From contig NZ_JMLJ01000008.1 of the NCBI RefSeq assembly GCF_000686705.1, forward strand, positions 186,001-250,000: 64,000 bases of DNA. Direction: 5' to 3'. The notes below the pieces were generated by a model that was not told where the DNA came from, searched no databases, and worked only from the letters and a program-made list of their open reading frames with translations. Positions within the stretch are counted from its first letter, which is position 1. Every line of letters starts with the position of its first letter. Below, in pieces: positions 1 to 8,836 of this stretch. The translations under genes were made by a program, and so were the position numbers. Source of the DNA: Clostridium hydrogeniformans DSM 21757. Its GTDB lineage: Bacteria > Bacillota > Clostridia > Clostridiales > Clostridiaceae.

Positions 1-40
1 TATTCAATTTTTACCTAGTGTTTAATCTTAGTAAAAATTT

Positions 41-370
41 TTATTGACCGCAGCCGCCACCACAGCTTCCACAGCCGCCACCAGCATTTTCAAGTGGCTC
101 AAGGGATAATCCACGACCATTTTCAGCAGTTCCTGTTATGGTAAAGCCTTTAAAATCATCTATTAGTTCAGGCTTTATTAAGAAAGTTATATCTTTAACT
201 TTTTCAACTATATCTCCTTCTTCATCCCCACCTAAGGTTATGTTGAAAGCAGGACCGCTACATCCAAATCCAGCTAAGTTTATTCTTATTTTATAATCCT
301 TAACATCGTTAGAGTCAAGAAAAGCTTTAAATTCATCATAAGCAACATCGCTTATATTTATAACACTCAT
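41..370 (-). CDS. HesB/IscA-like protein with Gly/Cys-rich tail
   Basis: This is a 109-residue protein of the HesB/IscA (A-type Fe-S carrier-like) fold. It has the conserved GFGCSGPAF segment near residues 34-42 and ends in a flexible tail with three Cys in GGCGSCGGGCGQ. Canonical IscA binds Fe-S or iron through one internal Cys and two C-terminal Cys; here the internal Cys and a Cys-rich tail are present but the spacing differs. It is therefore a clostridial HesB-like variant rather than a proven IscA. From family knowledge, some relatives carry selenocysteine at the GFxC position; this copy has Cys. An SD-like AGAGG lies just upstream of the ATG, and a palindromic PerR/Fur-type box lies 20-35 bp upstream. 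Its substrate is unknown. Confidence 0.8.
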   Translation of the reverse strand: MSVINISDVAYDEFKAFLDSNDVKDYKIRINLAGFGCSGPAFNITLGGDEEGDIVEKVKDITFLIKPELIDDFKGFTITGTAENGRGLSLEPLENAGGGCGSCGGGCGQ

Positions 371-390
371 ATTTATACCTCTTTTCTAGT

Positions 391-405
391 GGATAACCAT
401 TATCC
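391..405 (-). promoter_or_regulatory. Putative PerR/Fur-type operator upstream of HesB-like gene
   Basis: The 15-mer GGATAACCATTATCC is a perfect 6-3-6 inverted repeat, close to the 7-1-7 Fur/PerR consensus. It shares the 10-mer AACCATTATC with the box at the peroxiredoxin promoter (23691-23705). On the minus strand a possible promoter, TTGTTT (442-447) and TAAAAT (419-424) with 17 bp spacing, lies just upstream, so the box would sit shortly after the start site. The site is seen in the sequence; the regulator is inferred. Confidence 0.45.
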
Positions 406-678
406 TTTATTTGTTTATATTTTAAACTAATAATTAGTATAAAACAAATTGAAATAAATAATACATATATAAACAACTATTTGAATAAACAATAGGTAAC
501 CCATAAAAAATTCATAATTTTAATATACTATTGTAATAGTGTATAATAAATTGAAACTTAATTCAGAGAAAAGTTTAATTCTATGTATATTAGCTTAATT
601 TAACATAGAATTTTATAATTATATTTTAAGTTATAATTTATGTAGAGATTTGAAATATAATTATAAAGTCTTTAAAGA

Positions 679-781
679 TATAGGGTTTAAGTTTTGAAGC
701 TATTTTATACCTTTACTTAAAGCAGTATAAATCAAATATCCTTTCAATAAATAAGATAATCATTTATATTGAAACCCTATA
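679..781 (+). repeat. Intergenic inverted-repeat element, copy A
   Basis: The element is 103 bp and bounded by perfect 10 bp terminal inverted repeats, TATAGGGTTT (679-688) and AAACCCTATA (772-781). The interior resembles the other copies, for example AAAGCAGTATAAATCAA against AAAGAAAGATAAATCAA in copy B. It ends about 35 bp before the next start codon. It encodes no protein. Confidence 0.6.
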
Positions 782-815
782 ATAAGGAAATAGAGTTTAA
801 AGGAGAAGAATTTAA

Positions 816-1382
816 ATGAGTAATATATTAAAGCCTTTAACTAAGGAAGAGTTTAACATATTATCTAAAATAAAATTTAATAATATAAATGAAGGGTTTG
901 AAAATTATACAAGTGGCATTCTTTCAGTAGAAGAATCAAAAGATGGTGAAGATTTTAAGGATTATAACCTTAAGTATGAGAGTAGATTTATTAATTTTGT
1001 TAAAGAAGCTTTTATTCTTAACAATAGGAAACCTATATTAATAGATTTTTATTTAAAGGATCTTGAAAGTGAATCCATACTTAAAATTTTAGACTTATTA
1101 GATTATGATGATAAATTAATTTTCATAGATAACCTTAAAGCCTTAAAGGAAGATACCATATATTTTCTTGTAGAAGAAGAAGGATTAATTCCTTTTTTAA
1201 CTAGACTATCTACAAGAGAAATTTTCTTTATAACTATGTATTTTACAGAAGTTCCTTTGGCTTTATGGGGAAACTATAATTTGAGTTTTCCTATGTTTTT
1301 TAAGGGAGAAAGGGCTCTAAATTCATATCTTAATATAGCTAAAAACAATAGTTTACTTATTAGGGATATTAGTTACAAATAA
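816..1382 (+). CDS. Conserved-looking protein of unknown function
   Basis: This 188-residue, acidic, Leu/Ile-rich protein has no signal peptide, no obvious membrane segment and no motif I recognise. A hydrophobic stretch near residues 133-152 (FFITMYFTEVPLALWG) looks like a buried core rather than a membrane helix. The ATG follows AAAGGAGAAG, a strong ribosome binding site, which supports translation. It stands alone between the HesB-like gene and lgt; a repeat element lies just upstream. Function unknown. Confidence 0.7.
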   Translation: MSNILKPLTKEEFNILSKIKFNNINEGFENYTSGILSVEESKDGEDFKDYNLKYESRFINFVKEAFILNNRKPILIDFYLKDLESESILKILDLLDYDDKLIFIDNLKALKEDTIYFLVEEEGLIPFLTRLSTREIFFITMYFTEVPLALWGNYNLSFPMFFKGERALNSYLNIAKNNSLLIRDISYK

Positions 1383-1538
1383 TAGTTTTCTTAGAGGTTT
1401 CTATTAATCCTTAAGGGGAAAATAAATTTTACCTAGATGGATAGAGGTTTTACAATTTCTCTACTTAGTGATAAGGAAATATTTAATTAGATAATGGAAA
1501 ATATTTAAATAAATTAGAGGTTTGAAAGAGGTGTACTT

Positions 1539-2297
1539 ATGAATCCAGTAGCTTTTTCTTTATTTGGAATAGATATTATGTGGTATGGTATCTTTATTTC
1601 ATCAGGAATGTTAATAGGTATTATACTTACTAAATATTTATGTAAGTATAGGAATGTAGATTATGATAAGCTCTTTGATGGCGCATTATTATCTTTATTT
1701 TTTTCAATAATAGGTGCCAGAGCATACTATGTAATTTTTGAATTTCAAAATTATAAAGATAATTTAATAGAAGTATTTAATATTAGAAATGGGGGACTTG
1801 CTATTCATGGTGGTTTAATAGCTGCCTTTGCTACAGCATTAATTTATACAAGGATTAAAAAGTTAGATTTTTTATCTATGGTAGATGTGGCTGCTCCTTC
1901 TATAATTCTTGCTCAAGCTATAGGTAGATGGGGAAACTTTTTTAATAGTGAGGCCCATGGGGGACCTGTGTCCTATGAATTTATAAAGTCTTTCCCAGAA
2001 TTTATACAAAAGGGAATGTATATTAATGGAACATATTATCACCCAACTTTCTTATATGAAAGTATATGGAATCTTATAGTATTTGGAATACTTATATATA
2101 TGTTAAAGAAAATTAAAACAAAGGGTGTTGTATTTTTTAGTTATATAGGATTATATTCATTAGGAAGATTCTTTATTGAAGGGTTAAGAACTGATAGTTT
2201 AATGGTTGGACCACTTAGAATAGCACAGGTAGTAAGCTTACTTGGGGTAGCAACATGGATATTATACCTTATATATATAAGAAAAAAGAAGGAATAA
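1539..2297 (+). CDS. lgt: Prolipoprotein diacylglyceryl transferase
   Basis: Lgt transfers diacylglycerol from phosphatidylglycerol to the lipobox Cys of prolipoproteins at the membrane, the first step of lipoprotein maturation. The 252 residues contain several membrane helices, the HGGLIAA motif near residue 90 and the signature [14 protein letters not shown] with the essential Arg at residue 130. Length is normal for Firmicute Lgt. The ATG follows AAAGAGGTG. It appears to be monocistronic and ends in a terminator that overlaps its stop codon. Confidence 0.95.
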   Translation: MNPVAFSLFGIDIMWYGIFISSGMLIGIILTKYLCKYRNVDYDKLFDGALLSLFFSIIGARAYYVIFEFQNYKDNLIEVFNIRNGGLAIHGGLIAAFATALIYTRIKKLDFLSMVDVAAPSIILAQAIGRWGNFFNSEAHGGPVSYEFIKSFPEFIQKGMYINGTYYHPTFLYESIWNLIVFGILIYMLKKIKTKGVVFFSYIGLYSLGRFFIEGLRTDSLMVGPLRIAQVVSLLGVATWILYLIYIRKKKE

Positions 2298-2321
2298 CTT
2301 ATATTCCTTCTTTTTTCTTAT
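2277..2321. terminator. Bidirectional terminator between lgt and recombinase
   Basis: A perfect 20 bp inverted repeat (2277-2296 and 2302-2321) with a 5 nt loop overlaps the lgt stop codon. The arms carry A and T runs, so it can end transcription from both converging genes. Confidence 0.85.
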
Positions 2322-2379
2322 AGGCTTAAACCTTTACTTGCAATAAGAAACATCTCTCCACCTAAGATTAATGGATATA

Positions 2380-2973
2380 CTATCTACCTAAACCTCTTTT
2401 ATCAAGTTCTCGATAAAAGGTGTTCCTTGATATATGACAAAGTGTGCAAATTTTTGTTACTGTATATCTTCCTTCCGTATAAAGATTCATAGCTAGATCT
2501 ACGTCAGCTAATGGATCTAATTTCCGCCCAAACTTAACTCCTCGTTCTTTGGCATCATTTACACCTTCTTGCTGCTTTTCAAGGAGAAGGTTTTTCTCAA
2601 AGACTACAAAACTACTAATCATGTCAGTTATAAGACTACTGTCATTGGTATAAGTGTTAAACCAAGTTTCTTTAAGACTCTTAATATAACATCCTTTTGA
2701 TTCAATAGCTTTAATAGTGTCTAATAAATCTTTAAGATCTCTTCCAGTTCTTGATATAGAAGGGACGACTACCATGTCCCCTTTTTCTAGAGTAGAAAGT
2801 AAACCCTTAAAATTAGGTTTTTCCTTACTTGAATAGGGAACAATATCCTTAAATATATTTTGGCAGCGTGCATGCCTTAGGTCAAGAATTTCGGTGTCTA
2901 TATAGGTGTTGGCAGGAGAAATACAAATATATCCAATTAATCTAAATTGGTTATTATCATTGGTGTGTGACAT
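2380..2973 (-). CDS. Serine recombinase, resolvase/invertase type
   Basis: This 197-residue protein has the small resolvase/invertase layout: an N-terminal catalytic domain (about 1-135), a linker ending GRKLDP, and a C-terminal Hin-type helix-turn-helix (about 150-195, TVTKICTLCHISRNTFYREL). The nucleophile is probably Ser19 in GYICIS. Most relatives have YxRVS there; this protein has Cys17 in place of the conserved Arg. The second motif is SRTGR, keeping both Arg. The start follows AAAGGGTGG. It uses more CGC, TGC and AGG codons than its neighbours, suggesting transfer. No transposase or inverted repeats flank it, so it is a lone recombinase of unknown target, possibly of plasmid or phage origin. 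Confidence 0.8.
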   Translation of the reverse strand: MSHTNDNNQFRLIGYICISPANTYIDTEILDLRHARCQNIFKDIVPYSSKEKPNFKGLLSTLEKGDMVVVPSISRTGRDLKDLLDTIKAIESKGCYIKSLKETWFNTYTNDSSLITDMISSFVVFEKNLLLEKQQEGVNDAKERGVKFGRKLDPLADVDLAMNLYTEGRYTVTKICTLCHISRNTFYRELDKRGLGR

Positions 2974-3342
2974 AATACCACCCTTTCATAAGGACAAAAG
3001 TATAGTATATACATTAATAATATCATAATATTTTAGAAAATAAAGTCAAAAGTTAAAATAAAAATAGATTTTTTAGAATAAAAAAATATTTAAGCATAAA
3101 AAATATAAATAATTCTGAAGAAAATAATATAATATTGTAAAAAAATAAGTTTTAACCTATATATAGGATGAAACTTAGACATTATAATTTAAAATAAAAG
3201 ATAAATTATGATGTTTATTTGTATTCTTTAAAGGCATAAGCTTTTAAAAAACATATGCAATTTAAAAAATAACAGCTTTTAAAAAATTACATAAGGTTTT
3301 ATAATAAGTTGTGGGGATTATATAGAATAGGAAGTGAGATAA
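2974..3342. other. AT-rich divergent intergenic region
   Basis: These 369 bp separate the divergent recombinase and glutaminase genes and must hold both promoters. I see no convincing consensus promoter, RNA or ORF. Short direct repeats of AGCTTTTAAAAAA occur near 3240-3290. Confidence 0.4.
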
Positions 3343-4260
3343 TTGGAAAATTTACTAACAAGTCTTGTTAATAATAACATTAGCTATACAAAGGATGGAA
3401 ATGTAGCTTCTTATATACCGGAGCTTTCTAAAACAAATCCTAGTGATTTAGGAATTTGTGTTGTAAATTTAGATGGTAAAGAGTATGGAGCTGGAGACTT
3501 TGAAAAAAACTTTAGCATACAAAGTATTTCAAAAGTTATAAGTCTTATGTTAGCTATTCTTGACAATGGGCAAAGAGAGGTTTTTTCAAAGGTAGGAATG
3601 GAGCCAACTGGAGATAGTTTTAACTCTATTGTAAGCTTAGAGGTAAAAAATCCTCATAAACCATTCAATCCTATGATAAATGCAGGCGCAATAGCAACTA
3701 CAGCTTTAATAGGTGGAAATACCTTAGAAGAAAAAATAGAAAGGCTTTTAGAGTTTACAAGAAAAATTACAGGAAATGATAATATAACATATAATAAAGA
3801 TGTTTATCTATCAGAAAAACAAACGGGAAATAGAAATAGAGCATTAGCCTATTTTATGAAGAGTAATGGGCTAATTGATGGGGATGTAGAAGAAATACTA
3901 GATTTATATTTTAGGCAATGCTCCATTGAGGGAAACTGTAGAGATATAGCTAGAATAGGTGCTGTGGTGGCTAATGATGGAATAATACCTTGGAGTGGAG
4001 AGAGAGTAATTTCAAGGGAAGTTAGTAGAATTGTAAAAACCATAATGGTAACTTGTGGTATGTATGATGCCTCAGGAGAATTTGCAGTTCACATAGGAAT
4101 ACCAGCAAAGTCTGGAGTAGGAGGAGGAATTCTTGCTTCTGTACCAAGGAGAATGGGCATAGGAGTATATGGACCAGCTTTAGATTCTAAGGGGAATTCC
4201 ATTGCAGGAATTCAAGTCCTTCAAGAATTATCTAAAGAACTTGATTTAAGTATTTTTTAA
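3343..4260 (+). CDS. glsA: Glutaminase (serine-dependent beta-lactamase fold)
   Basis: The enzyme hydrolyses L-glutamine to glutamate and ammonia in the cytoplasm. The 305 residues match the bacterial glutaminase family throughout. The catalytic SxxK is S61-I-S-K64 within SIQSISKV, followed by NPxNPMINAGAI, the Asn/Tyr-containing core, and the C-terminal GIPAKSGVGGGI motif. Length is typical. The start codon is TTG, preceded by GGAAGTGAG, so initiation may be weak. It stands alone and ends in a clear terminator. Confidence 0.93.
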   Translation: MENLLTSLVNNNISYTKDGNVASYIPELSKTNPSDLGICVVNLDGKEYGAGDFEKNFSIQSISKVISLMLAILDNGQREVFSKVGMEPTGDSFNSIVSLEVKNPHKPFNPMINAGAIATTALIGGNTLEEKIERLLEFTRKITGNDNITYNKDVYLSEKQTGNRNRALAYFMKSNGLIDGDVEEILDLYFRQCSIEGNCRDIARIGAVVANDGIIPWSGERVISREVSRIVKTIMVTCGMYDASGEFAVHIGIPAKSGVGGGILASVPRRMGIGVYGPALDSKGNSIAGIQVLQELSKELDLSIF

Positions 4261-4297
4261 AAAATATTATAACTTTATAATTCTATTAAATTAAATT

Positions 4298-4340
4298 AAA
4301 GACTTGTATAAACCAAATAGGTCAATACAAGTCTTTTTTA
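4298..4340 (+). terminator. Terminator after glsA
   Basis: The stem AAAGACTTGTAT (4298-4309) pairs with ATACAAGTCTTT (4325-4336) and is followed by a T run. Confidence 0.85.
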
Positions 4341-4622
4341 TATATAACTGGTTTAAAAATTATCTAAGTTGTTGTATTATAGTTTTATGAAGTTAAAAGT
4401 TAGTAGATTTTTGTAAATTAATAGTATAGAAAAATAATTAAGATTACTAATGATATTCTATAACAATAGTTTATATATTATATGTAAGAATAAATTTATT
4501 TATATAGGATAAGAATGTAAATAAATACAATATTAAAAGTAATCATGGAATAGGTATCACTTTAGCTTTATGATTTATAATGTATATTTATAAAAAGTGA
4601 TTTTTTAGTTCGGAGGAAGTAT

Positions 4623-7220
4623 ATGGAAAAGTTATTAATTTTAGATAGTAATAGTCTTATGAATAGAGCTTATTATGCCTTACCTTTACTTAGCAATAGT
4701 GAGGGAATTCACACCAATGCAGTTCTTGGGTTTACATCCATGCTTTTTAAAATGAAGGAAGATATAAATCCAGATTATGTGGTAGCAACTTTTGATAGGA
4801 AAGCACCTACTTTTAGACATGTGGAGTATAAGGATTATAAGGCAGGAAGAAAGAAGATGCCGCCAGAGCTTGCAGAACAGTTCCCTATAGTAAAAGATAT
4901 GTTAAAGCTTATGGATATAAACATATTTGAAATAGATGGTTTTGAGGCAGACGACTTAATAGGAACTTTAGCAAATCATGCAGAAAAAAATAATATGGAA
5001 GTGTATATTGTAACTGGAGATAAGGATGCTCTTCAATTAGCCTCTAAGAACATAAAGGTAGTAATAACTAAAAAGGGTATAACAGAAAAAGTAATATATG
5101 ATGAAAATGCTATGGTAGAAGAGTACGGAATTACTCCTAAGGAGTTTATAGATGTTAAGGGACTTATGGGAGATACCTCAGACAACATACCAGGAGTTCC
5201 AGGCGTTGGAGAAAAAACTGCCATAAAACTTATAAAGACCTATGGAAGTGTAGAGGGTGTTTTAGAGAACATAGAAAATATAAGTGGTAAAAAGTTAAAA
5301 GAAAATCTTATGGAATATAGAGAGCAAGCTATATTTTCTAAAAAGCTTGCAACTATAATGACAGAGGTTCCAGTAGAAATTGATTTAGAAGAGATAAAGT
5401 CTAAGAAGAATTTAGATATAGAAGGAGTAAGACAACTTTTCTATAAATTACAGTTTAAATCCCTACTAGATAAGCTACCAAAGGCACAGGTATCAAAAGA
5501 AGAGGAAAATATTCAGATTAAGATCATAGAAACCTTAGAGCATATTAATAGTTTTAAAGAAGAAGCTTTAAATGAATGTCTATATATGTCCTTTAATATA
5601 GATGGAACTTCAAAATATTCAGAGTTAACCTTAAAAGAATTGTATATTAGGGTTAAAGATATTGTATATTTCATTAATATGAATAATATAGATAATAATG
5701 TATTAAAAGAACTAAAAAATATTTTAGAAGATGAAAATATTAAGAAAATAGGTTTTGATGTTAAAAATGCATACAGTGCCCTAGAGAAGATTAATATAGA
5801 GCTAAAAAGTTTTACTTTTGATGTAAAGGTGGCTGCCTATTTAGTAGATGCATCTAAAGGAGACTATGAAGCTAAGGTGTTAATAAATGAGTATCTTCAT
5901 AAAGAGGTTGAAGGAGAAGATAGGGAGATAAGAGCGAAGGAAACCTTCTATTTAAAAGATTTATATGAAGCAGTAAATAAAAAGATACTAGAAGGTGATA
6001 TGGAAAAGCTTTTATATGATATAGAACTTCCACTAACAAAGGTGCTTTCTAGTATGGAATCCTTAGGATTTAAAGTAAATAAGGAAATATTAGATACCCT
6101 TGGAGAGAAATTCACTGAGGAAATAGATAAGACTCAAAAAGAGATATTTGCTTTATCTGAGGAGGAATTCAATATAAATTCTCCAAAACAACTAGGAAAA
6201 ATACTATTTGAAAAATTAGATTTACCTGTTATAAAGAAAACCAAAACCGGATATTCTACCAATGCAGAAGTTTTAGAAGCATTGGGAGATAAGCATCCTA
6301 TAATAGAGAAAATAATATATTATAGACAGCTTGCAAAGTTATATTCAACCTATGTGGAAGGATTAAAGAATGTTATAGAGGAGGATGGAAATATTCACTC
6401 ATCCTTTAATCAAACTGTAACAACCACAGGAAGACTATCAAGTACTGAACCAAACCTTCAGAATATACCTATAAAGTATGAGATGGGAAGGGAGATAAGA
6501 AAGGTATTTGTACCATATAATAAGGATTCAGTAATACTTTCAGCAGACTATTCACAAATAGAGCTTAGAGTTCTTGCTCATATTTCAGAGGATGATAATC
6601 TAATTAACGCTTTTAAAAATCATAGTGACATACACACAAAGACAGCATCAGAGGTATTTAATGTGCCACTAGATGAAGTTACTTCATTGATGAGAGGAAG
6701 AGCTAAGGCAGTTAACTTTGGAATAGTTTATGGAATAAGTGATTTTAGTCTTGCTAAAGACTTAAAGATAGCTAGAAAAGAAGCTAAAGAATATATGGAT
6801 ATATATTTTGAAAGATATCCAAAGGTTGAAAAATATTTAAAAGATATAATAGATGAAGGCAGAGAAAATGGATATGTATCAACTATAATAAATAGAAGAA
6901 GATATATTCCAGAAATTAAGGCCTCAAATAAAATAGTAAAATCCTTTGGAGAAAGATTAGCCATGAATGCTCCTATCCAAGGAAGCGCGGCTGATATTAT
7001 AAAGCTTGCTATGGTTAGGGTATTTAATAGATTAAAGGAAGAAAAACTTAACAGTGAATTAATACTTCAAGTTCACGATGAAATAATACTAAATGTATAT
7101 AAAGGTGATCTTGAAAAAGTTAAGGAAATAGTAAAAGTTGAAATGGAAAATGTTATGGATCTTAAAGTGCCACTTGAAGTGGATATAAATGTTGGAGAAA
7201 ACTGGTACGAGGCAAAATAG
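4623..7220 (+). CDS. polA: DNA polymerase I
   Basis: Pol I fills repair gaps and replaces RNA primers. The 865 residues have a 5'-3' nuclease domain (about 1-290; LLILDSNSLMNRA and helix-hairpin-helix IPGVPGVGEKTA), a central exonuclease-like domain (about 300-460) and the polymerase domain. Polymerase motifs are DYSQIELRVLAH (A), RGRAKAVNFGIVYG (B) and LQVHDEI (C). The central domain lacks the DxE metal-binding motif of proofreading enzymes (MSFNIDG instead), so 3'-5' exonuclease is probably inactive, as in Bacillus Pol I. The SD is GGAGGAAG. coaE follows after 12 bp, suggesting co-transcription. Confidence 0.96.
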   Translation: MEKLLILDSNSLMNRAYYALPLLSNSEGIHTNAVLGFTSMLFKMKEDINPDYVVATFDRKAPTFRHVEYKDYKAGRKKMPPELAEQFPIVKDMLKLMDINIFEIDGFEADDLIGTLANHAEKNNMEVYIVTGDKDALQLASKNIKVVITKKGITEKVIYDENAMVEEYGITPKEFIDVKGLMGDTSDNIPGVPGVGEKTAIKLIKTYGSVEGVLENIENISGKKLKENLMEYREQAIFSKKLATIMTEVPVEIDLEEIKSKKNLDIEGVRQLFYKLQFKSLLDKLPKAQVSKEEENIQIKIIETLEHINSFKEEALNECLYMSFNIDGTSKYSELTLKELYIRVKDIVYFINMNNIDNNVLKELKNILEDENIKKIGFDVKNAYSALEKINIELKSFTFDVKVAAYLVDASKGDYEAKVLINEYLHKEVEGEDREIRAKETFYLKDLYEAVNKKILEGDMEKLLYDIELPLTKVLSSMESLGFKVNKEILDTLGEKFTEEIDKTQKEIFALSEEEFNINSPKQLGKILFEKLDLPVIKKTKTGYSTNAEVLEALGDKHPIIEKIIYYRQLAKLYSTYVEGLKNVIEEDGNIHSSFNQTVTTTGRLSSTEPNLQNIPIKYEMGREIRKVFVPYNKDSVILSADYSQIELRVLAHISEDDNLINAFKNHSDIHTKTASEVFNVPLDEVTSLMRGRAKAVNFGIVYGISDFSLAKDLKIARKEAKEYMDIYFERYPKVEKYLKDIIDEGRENGYVSTIINRRRYIPEIKASNKIVKSFGERLAMNAPIQGSAADIIKLAMVRVFNRLKEEKLNSELILQVHDEIILNVYKGDLEKVKEIVKVEMENVMDLKVPLEVDINVGENWYEAK

Positions 7221-7232
7221 GAGGAAGTTTTT

Positions 7233-7832
7233 ATGATGAAGGTGGGTCTAACTGGAGGAATTGGCTCTGGTAAAAGCACTGTTTCCGCTATTTTTAAAGA
7301 GATAGGTTTTCCAATAATAGATGCAGATTTAATTGCAAGAGAAGTGCTTTCTTTATTTCCAGAAATTCTTGAAAGAGTAGGAAAGGAATTTGGAGAAGGG
7401 TTTTTAGATGAGGATGGACTATTAAAGAGAAGAGAATTTGGAAACTTTATATTTAAGTATCCTAAGGAAAGAATGAGATATGAGAACATAATAATACCTT
7501 ATATTAAAAAAAGAATATTTTCATTGATTAAAGACTATGAAGGTTTAGGGGCAGAAATAATTATTTTAGATGCCCCAACCCTTATAGAAAATTCTTTGCA
7601 TAAAGATATGGATTATAATATATTAGTATATGTGGATAAGGAAACTCAAATAAGAAGAATAAAAGAAAGAGATAATATGGATTGTGATGATATTTTAATG
7701 AGAATTAATTCTCAAATGTCCTTAGAAGAAAAAATAGAAGAGGTTAATTTTGTTATAAGTAACGCTGAATCCGTAGAAGAGACCAAAAATCAGGTTATGG
7801 AAATTGCCAGTTTCTTTAATTCCTGCAAATAA
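7233..7832 (+). CDS. coaE: Dephospho-CoA kinase
   Basis: CoaE phosphorylates dephospho-CoA to make CoA, the last step of the pathway. The 199 residues begin with a P-loop GGIGSGKST (about 8-16) and contain the conserved DADLIARE and the lid region with RRIKERD. Length is typical. AGGAGG at 7219-7224 supports the first of two adjacent ATG codons. It sits between polA and a lytic transglycosylase, as a likely polA-coaE operon; this order is common in Firmicutes. Confidence 0.95.
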   Translation: MMKVGLTGGIGSGKSTVSAIFKEIGFPIIDADLIAREVLSLFPEILERVGKEFGEGFLDEDGLLKRREFGNFIFKYPKERMRYENIIIPYIKKRIFSLIKDYEGLGAEIIILDAPTLIENSLHKDMDYNILVYVDKETQIRRIKERDNMDCDDILMRINSQMSLEEKIEEVNFVISNAESVEETKNQVMEIASFFNSCK

Positions 7833-7852
7833 TTGAAGGCGGGGTATAAAAA

Positions 7853-8413
7853 ATGAAGCAGATGAAAAGCCTTATTTTAATACTAGCAATATTTATCTTA
7901 TCATTATCCATGATGTACTTTGCCATTAGGATAATGTATCCATTAAAATATAAAGATACTATAGTAGAGTATTCTAAAAAGTATGATTTAGATCCATATC
8001 TTGTAGCAGCAGTTATAAGAACAGAGAGTGGCTTTAGACCTAAGGCTAAATCAAATAAGAATGCTATGGGACTTATGCAACTTACTGATAGCACTGCAGA
8101 GTGGGTGGCTAAGGAAATGGGTATAAAAGATTTTAATATAGAGGACTTAAATAATCCGGAGAGAAATATATCCATGGGATGTTGGTATTTAGAAAACTTA
8201 AACAAAGAATTTAAATATGATAGCAATTTAGTGTTAGCTGCTTATAATGCAGGAAGAGGAAATGTGAATAAATGGCTTAAAGATGATAGATATTCAAAGG
8301 ATGGAGTAACCTTAGAATTCATTCCCTTTAAGGAAACAGATAAGTATGTAAAGAAGGTAGATGTAAACTATAAAATATACAAGTTTTTATATAAGGACTT
8401 AGATAAAAAGTAG
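7853..8413 (+). CDS. Membrane-anchored lytic transglycosylase (SLT domain)
   Basis: This enzyme would cleave the MurNAc-GlcNAc bond of peptidoglycan, forming anhydro ends. The 186 residues have an N-terminal membrane anchor (about 5-28) and a compact SLT/GEWL domain. Catalytic Glu58 lies in RTESGF, followed by the family motifs AMGLMQL and AAYNAG. Domain order is that of short Slt-like transglycosylases next to coaE in clostridia. SD GGCGGGG lies 20 bp after the coaE stop, so it probably belongs to the polA-coaE operon. Confidence 0.9.
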   Translation: MKQMKSLILILAIFILSLSMMYFAIRIMYPLKYKDTIVEYSKKYDLDPYLVAAVIRTESGFRPKAKSNKNAMGLMQLTDSTAEWVAKEMGIKDFNIEDLNNPERNISMGCWYLENLNKEFKYDSNLVLAAYNAGRGNVNKWLKDDRYSKDGVTLEFIPFKETDKYVKKVDVNYKIYKFLYKDLDKK

Positions 8414-8438
8414 ATAGTATTATTCTATCTACTTTTTT
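8405..8438 (+). terminator. Terminator after lytic transglycosylase gene
   Basis: The stem AAAAAGTAGATAG (8405-8417) pairs with CTATCTACTTTTT (8425-8437) around a 7 nt loop and ends in T residues. It overlaps the stop codon region and abuts the tRNA promoter. Confidence 0.88.
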
Positions 8439-8439
8439 C

Positions 8440-8468
8440 TTGACAGTATTACCTGATGTTTATATAAT
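8440..8468 (+). promoter_or_regulatory. Consensus sigma-A promoter of the tRNA-Leu pair
   Basis: TTGACA (8440-8445) and TATAAT (8463-8468) are both perfect and separated by exactly 17 bp. The first tRNA base follows at 8483, so almost no leader is made. Confidence 0.92.
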
Positions 8469-8482
8469 AATATATATAATAT

Positions 8483-8568
8483 GCAGGTGTGGCGGAACGG
8501 CAGACGCACCATCTTGAGGGGGTGGCGAGTGAATACTCGTATGGGTTCAAATCCCATTACCTGCACCA
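8483..8568 (+). tRNA. tRNA-Leu (anticodon GAG)
   Basis: The gene is 86 nt with encoded CCA. Acceptor GCAGGTG pairs with TACCTGC. The anticodon stem CCATC/GGTGG holds the loop TTGAGGG, giving anticodon GAG (reads CUU/CUC). The long variable arm CGAG..CTCG marks a class II tRNA. The T arm ATGGG/CCCAT is intact. Confidence 0.95.
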
Positions 8569-8588
8569 TTATAAAAATTAAATATTAT

Positions 8589-8672
8589 GCAGATGTGGCG
8601 GAATTGGCAGACGCACTAGACTTAGGATCTAGCGCCTTAGGCGTGGGGGTTCGACTCCCTTCATCTGCACCA
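8589..8672 (+). tRNA. tRNA-Leu (anticodon TAG)
   Basis: The gene is 84 nt with encoded CCA. Acceptor GCAGATG pairs with CATCTGC. The anticodon stem CTAGA/TCTAG holds the loop CTTAGGA, giving anticodon TAG (reads CUA and other CUN codons). It has a long variable arm. It lies 20 bp after the first tRNA-Leu and shares its promoter and terminator. Confidence 0.95.
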
Positions 8673-8681
8673 ATAGAATAT

Positions 8682-8726
8682 AAGAAAAAAGGATACTGAC
8701 TTTTTAGTCAGTATCCTTTTTCTTAT
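8682..8726 (+). terminator. Terminator after tRNA-Leu pair
   Basis: GGATACTGAC pairs with GTCAGTATCC, extended by A and T runs, directly after the second tRNA. Confidence 0.85.
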
Positions 8727-8836
8727 AATTAAATGTTAGAATATAGAAATAAGACTAGAATTTAAGAATTCATTAAGAATTTAAAATAAATATATTAAAA
8801 AGTAATTTGTATTATAAAACTATGGAGGGGATAGAG

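Larger units (their letters stand above)
371..815. other. Divergent intergenic region with one inverted-repeat element
   Basis: This 445 bp gap is very AT-rich. It holds the operator-like box and possible promoter of the HesB-like gene at its left end, and a repeat element at 679-781 near its right end. I see no ORF with a ribosome binding site and no recognisable RNA. Confidence 0.6.

Noticed and set aside
2974-3342. Recombination sites for the serine recombinase
   Set aside because: I looked for paired inverted core sites near the gene and saw none that stood out from the AT-rich background.
4556-4606. Possible attenuator hairpin before polA (ATCACTTT..AAAGTGAT followed by T6)
   Set aside because: Only 8 bp of weak stem around a 30 nt AT loop; likely chance in this AT-rich DNA.
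8481-8699. 72-codon frame through the tRNA-Leu genes
   Set aside because: It is a translation of the two tRNA genes and their terminator.
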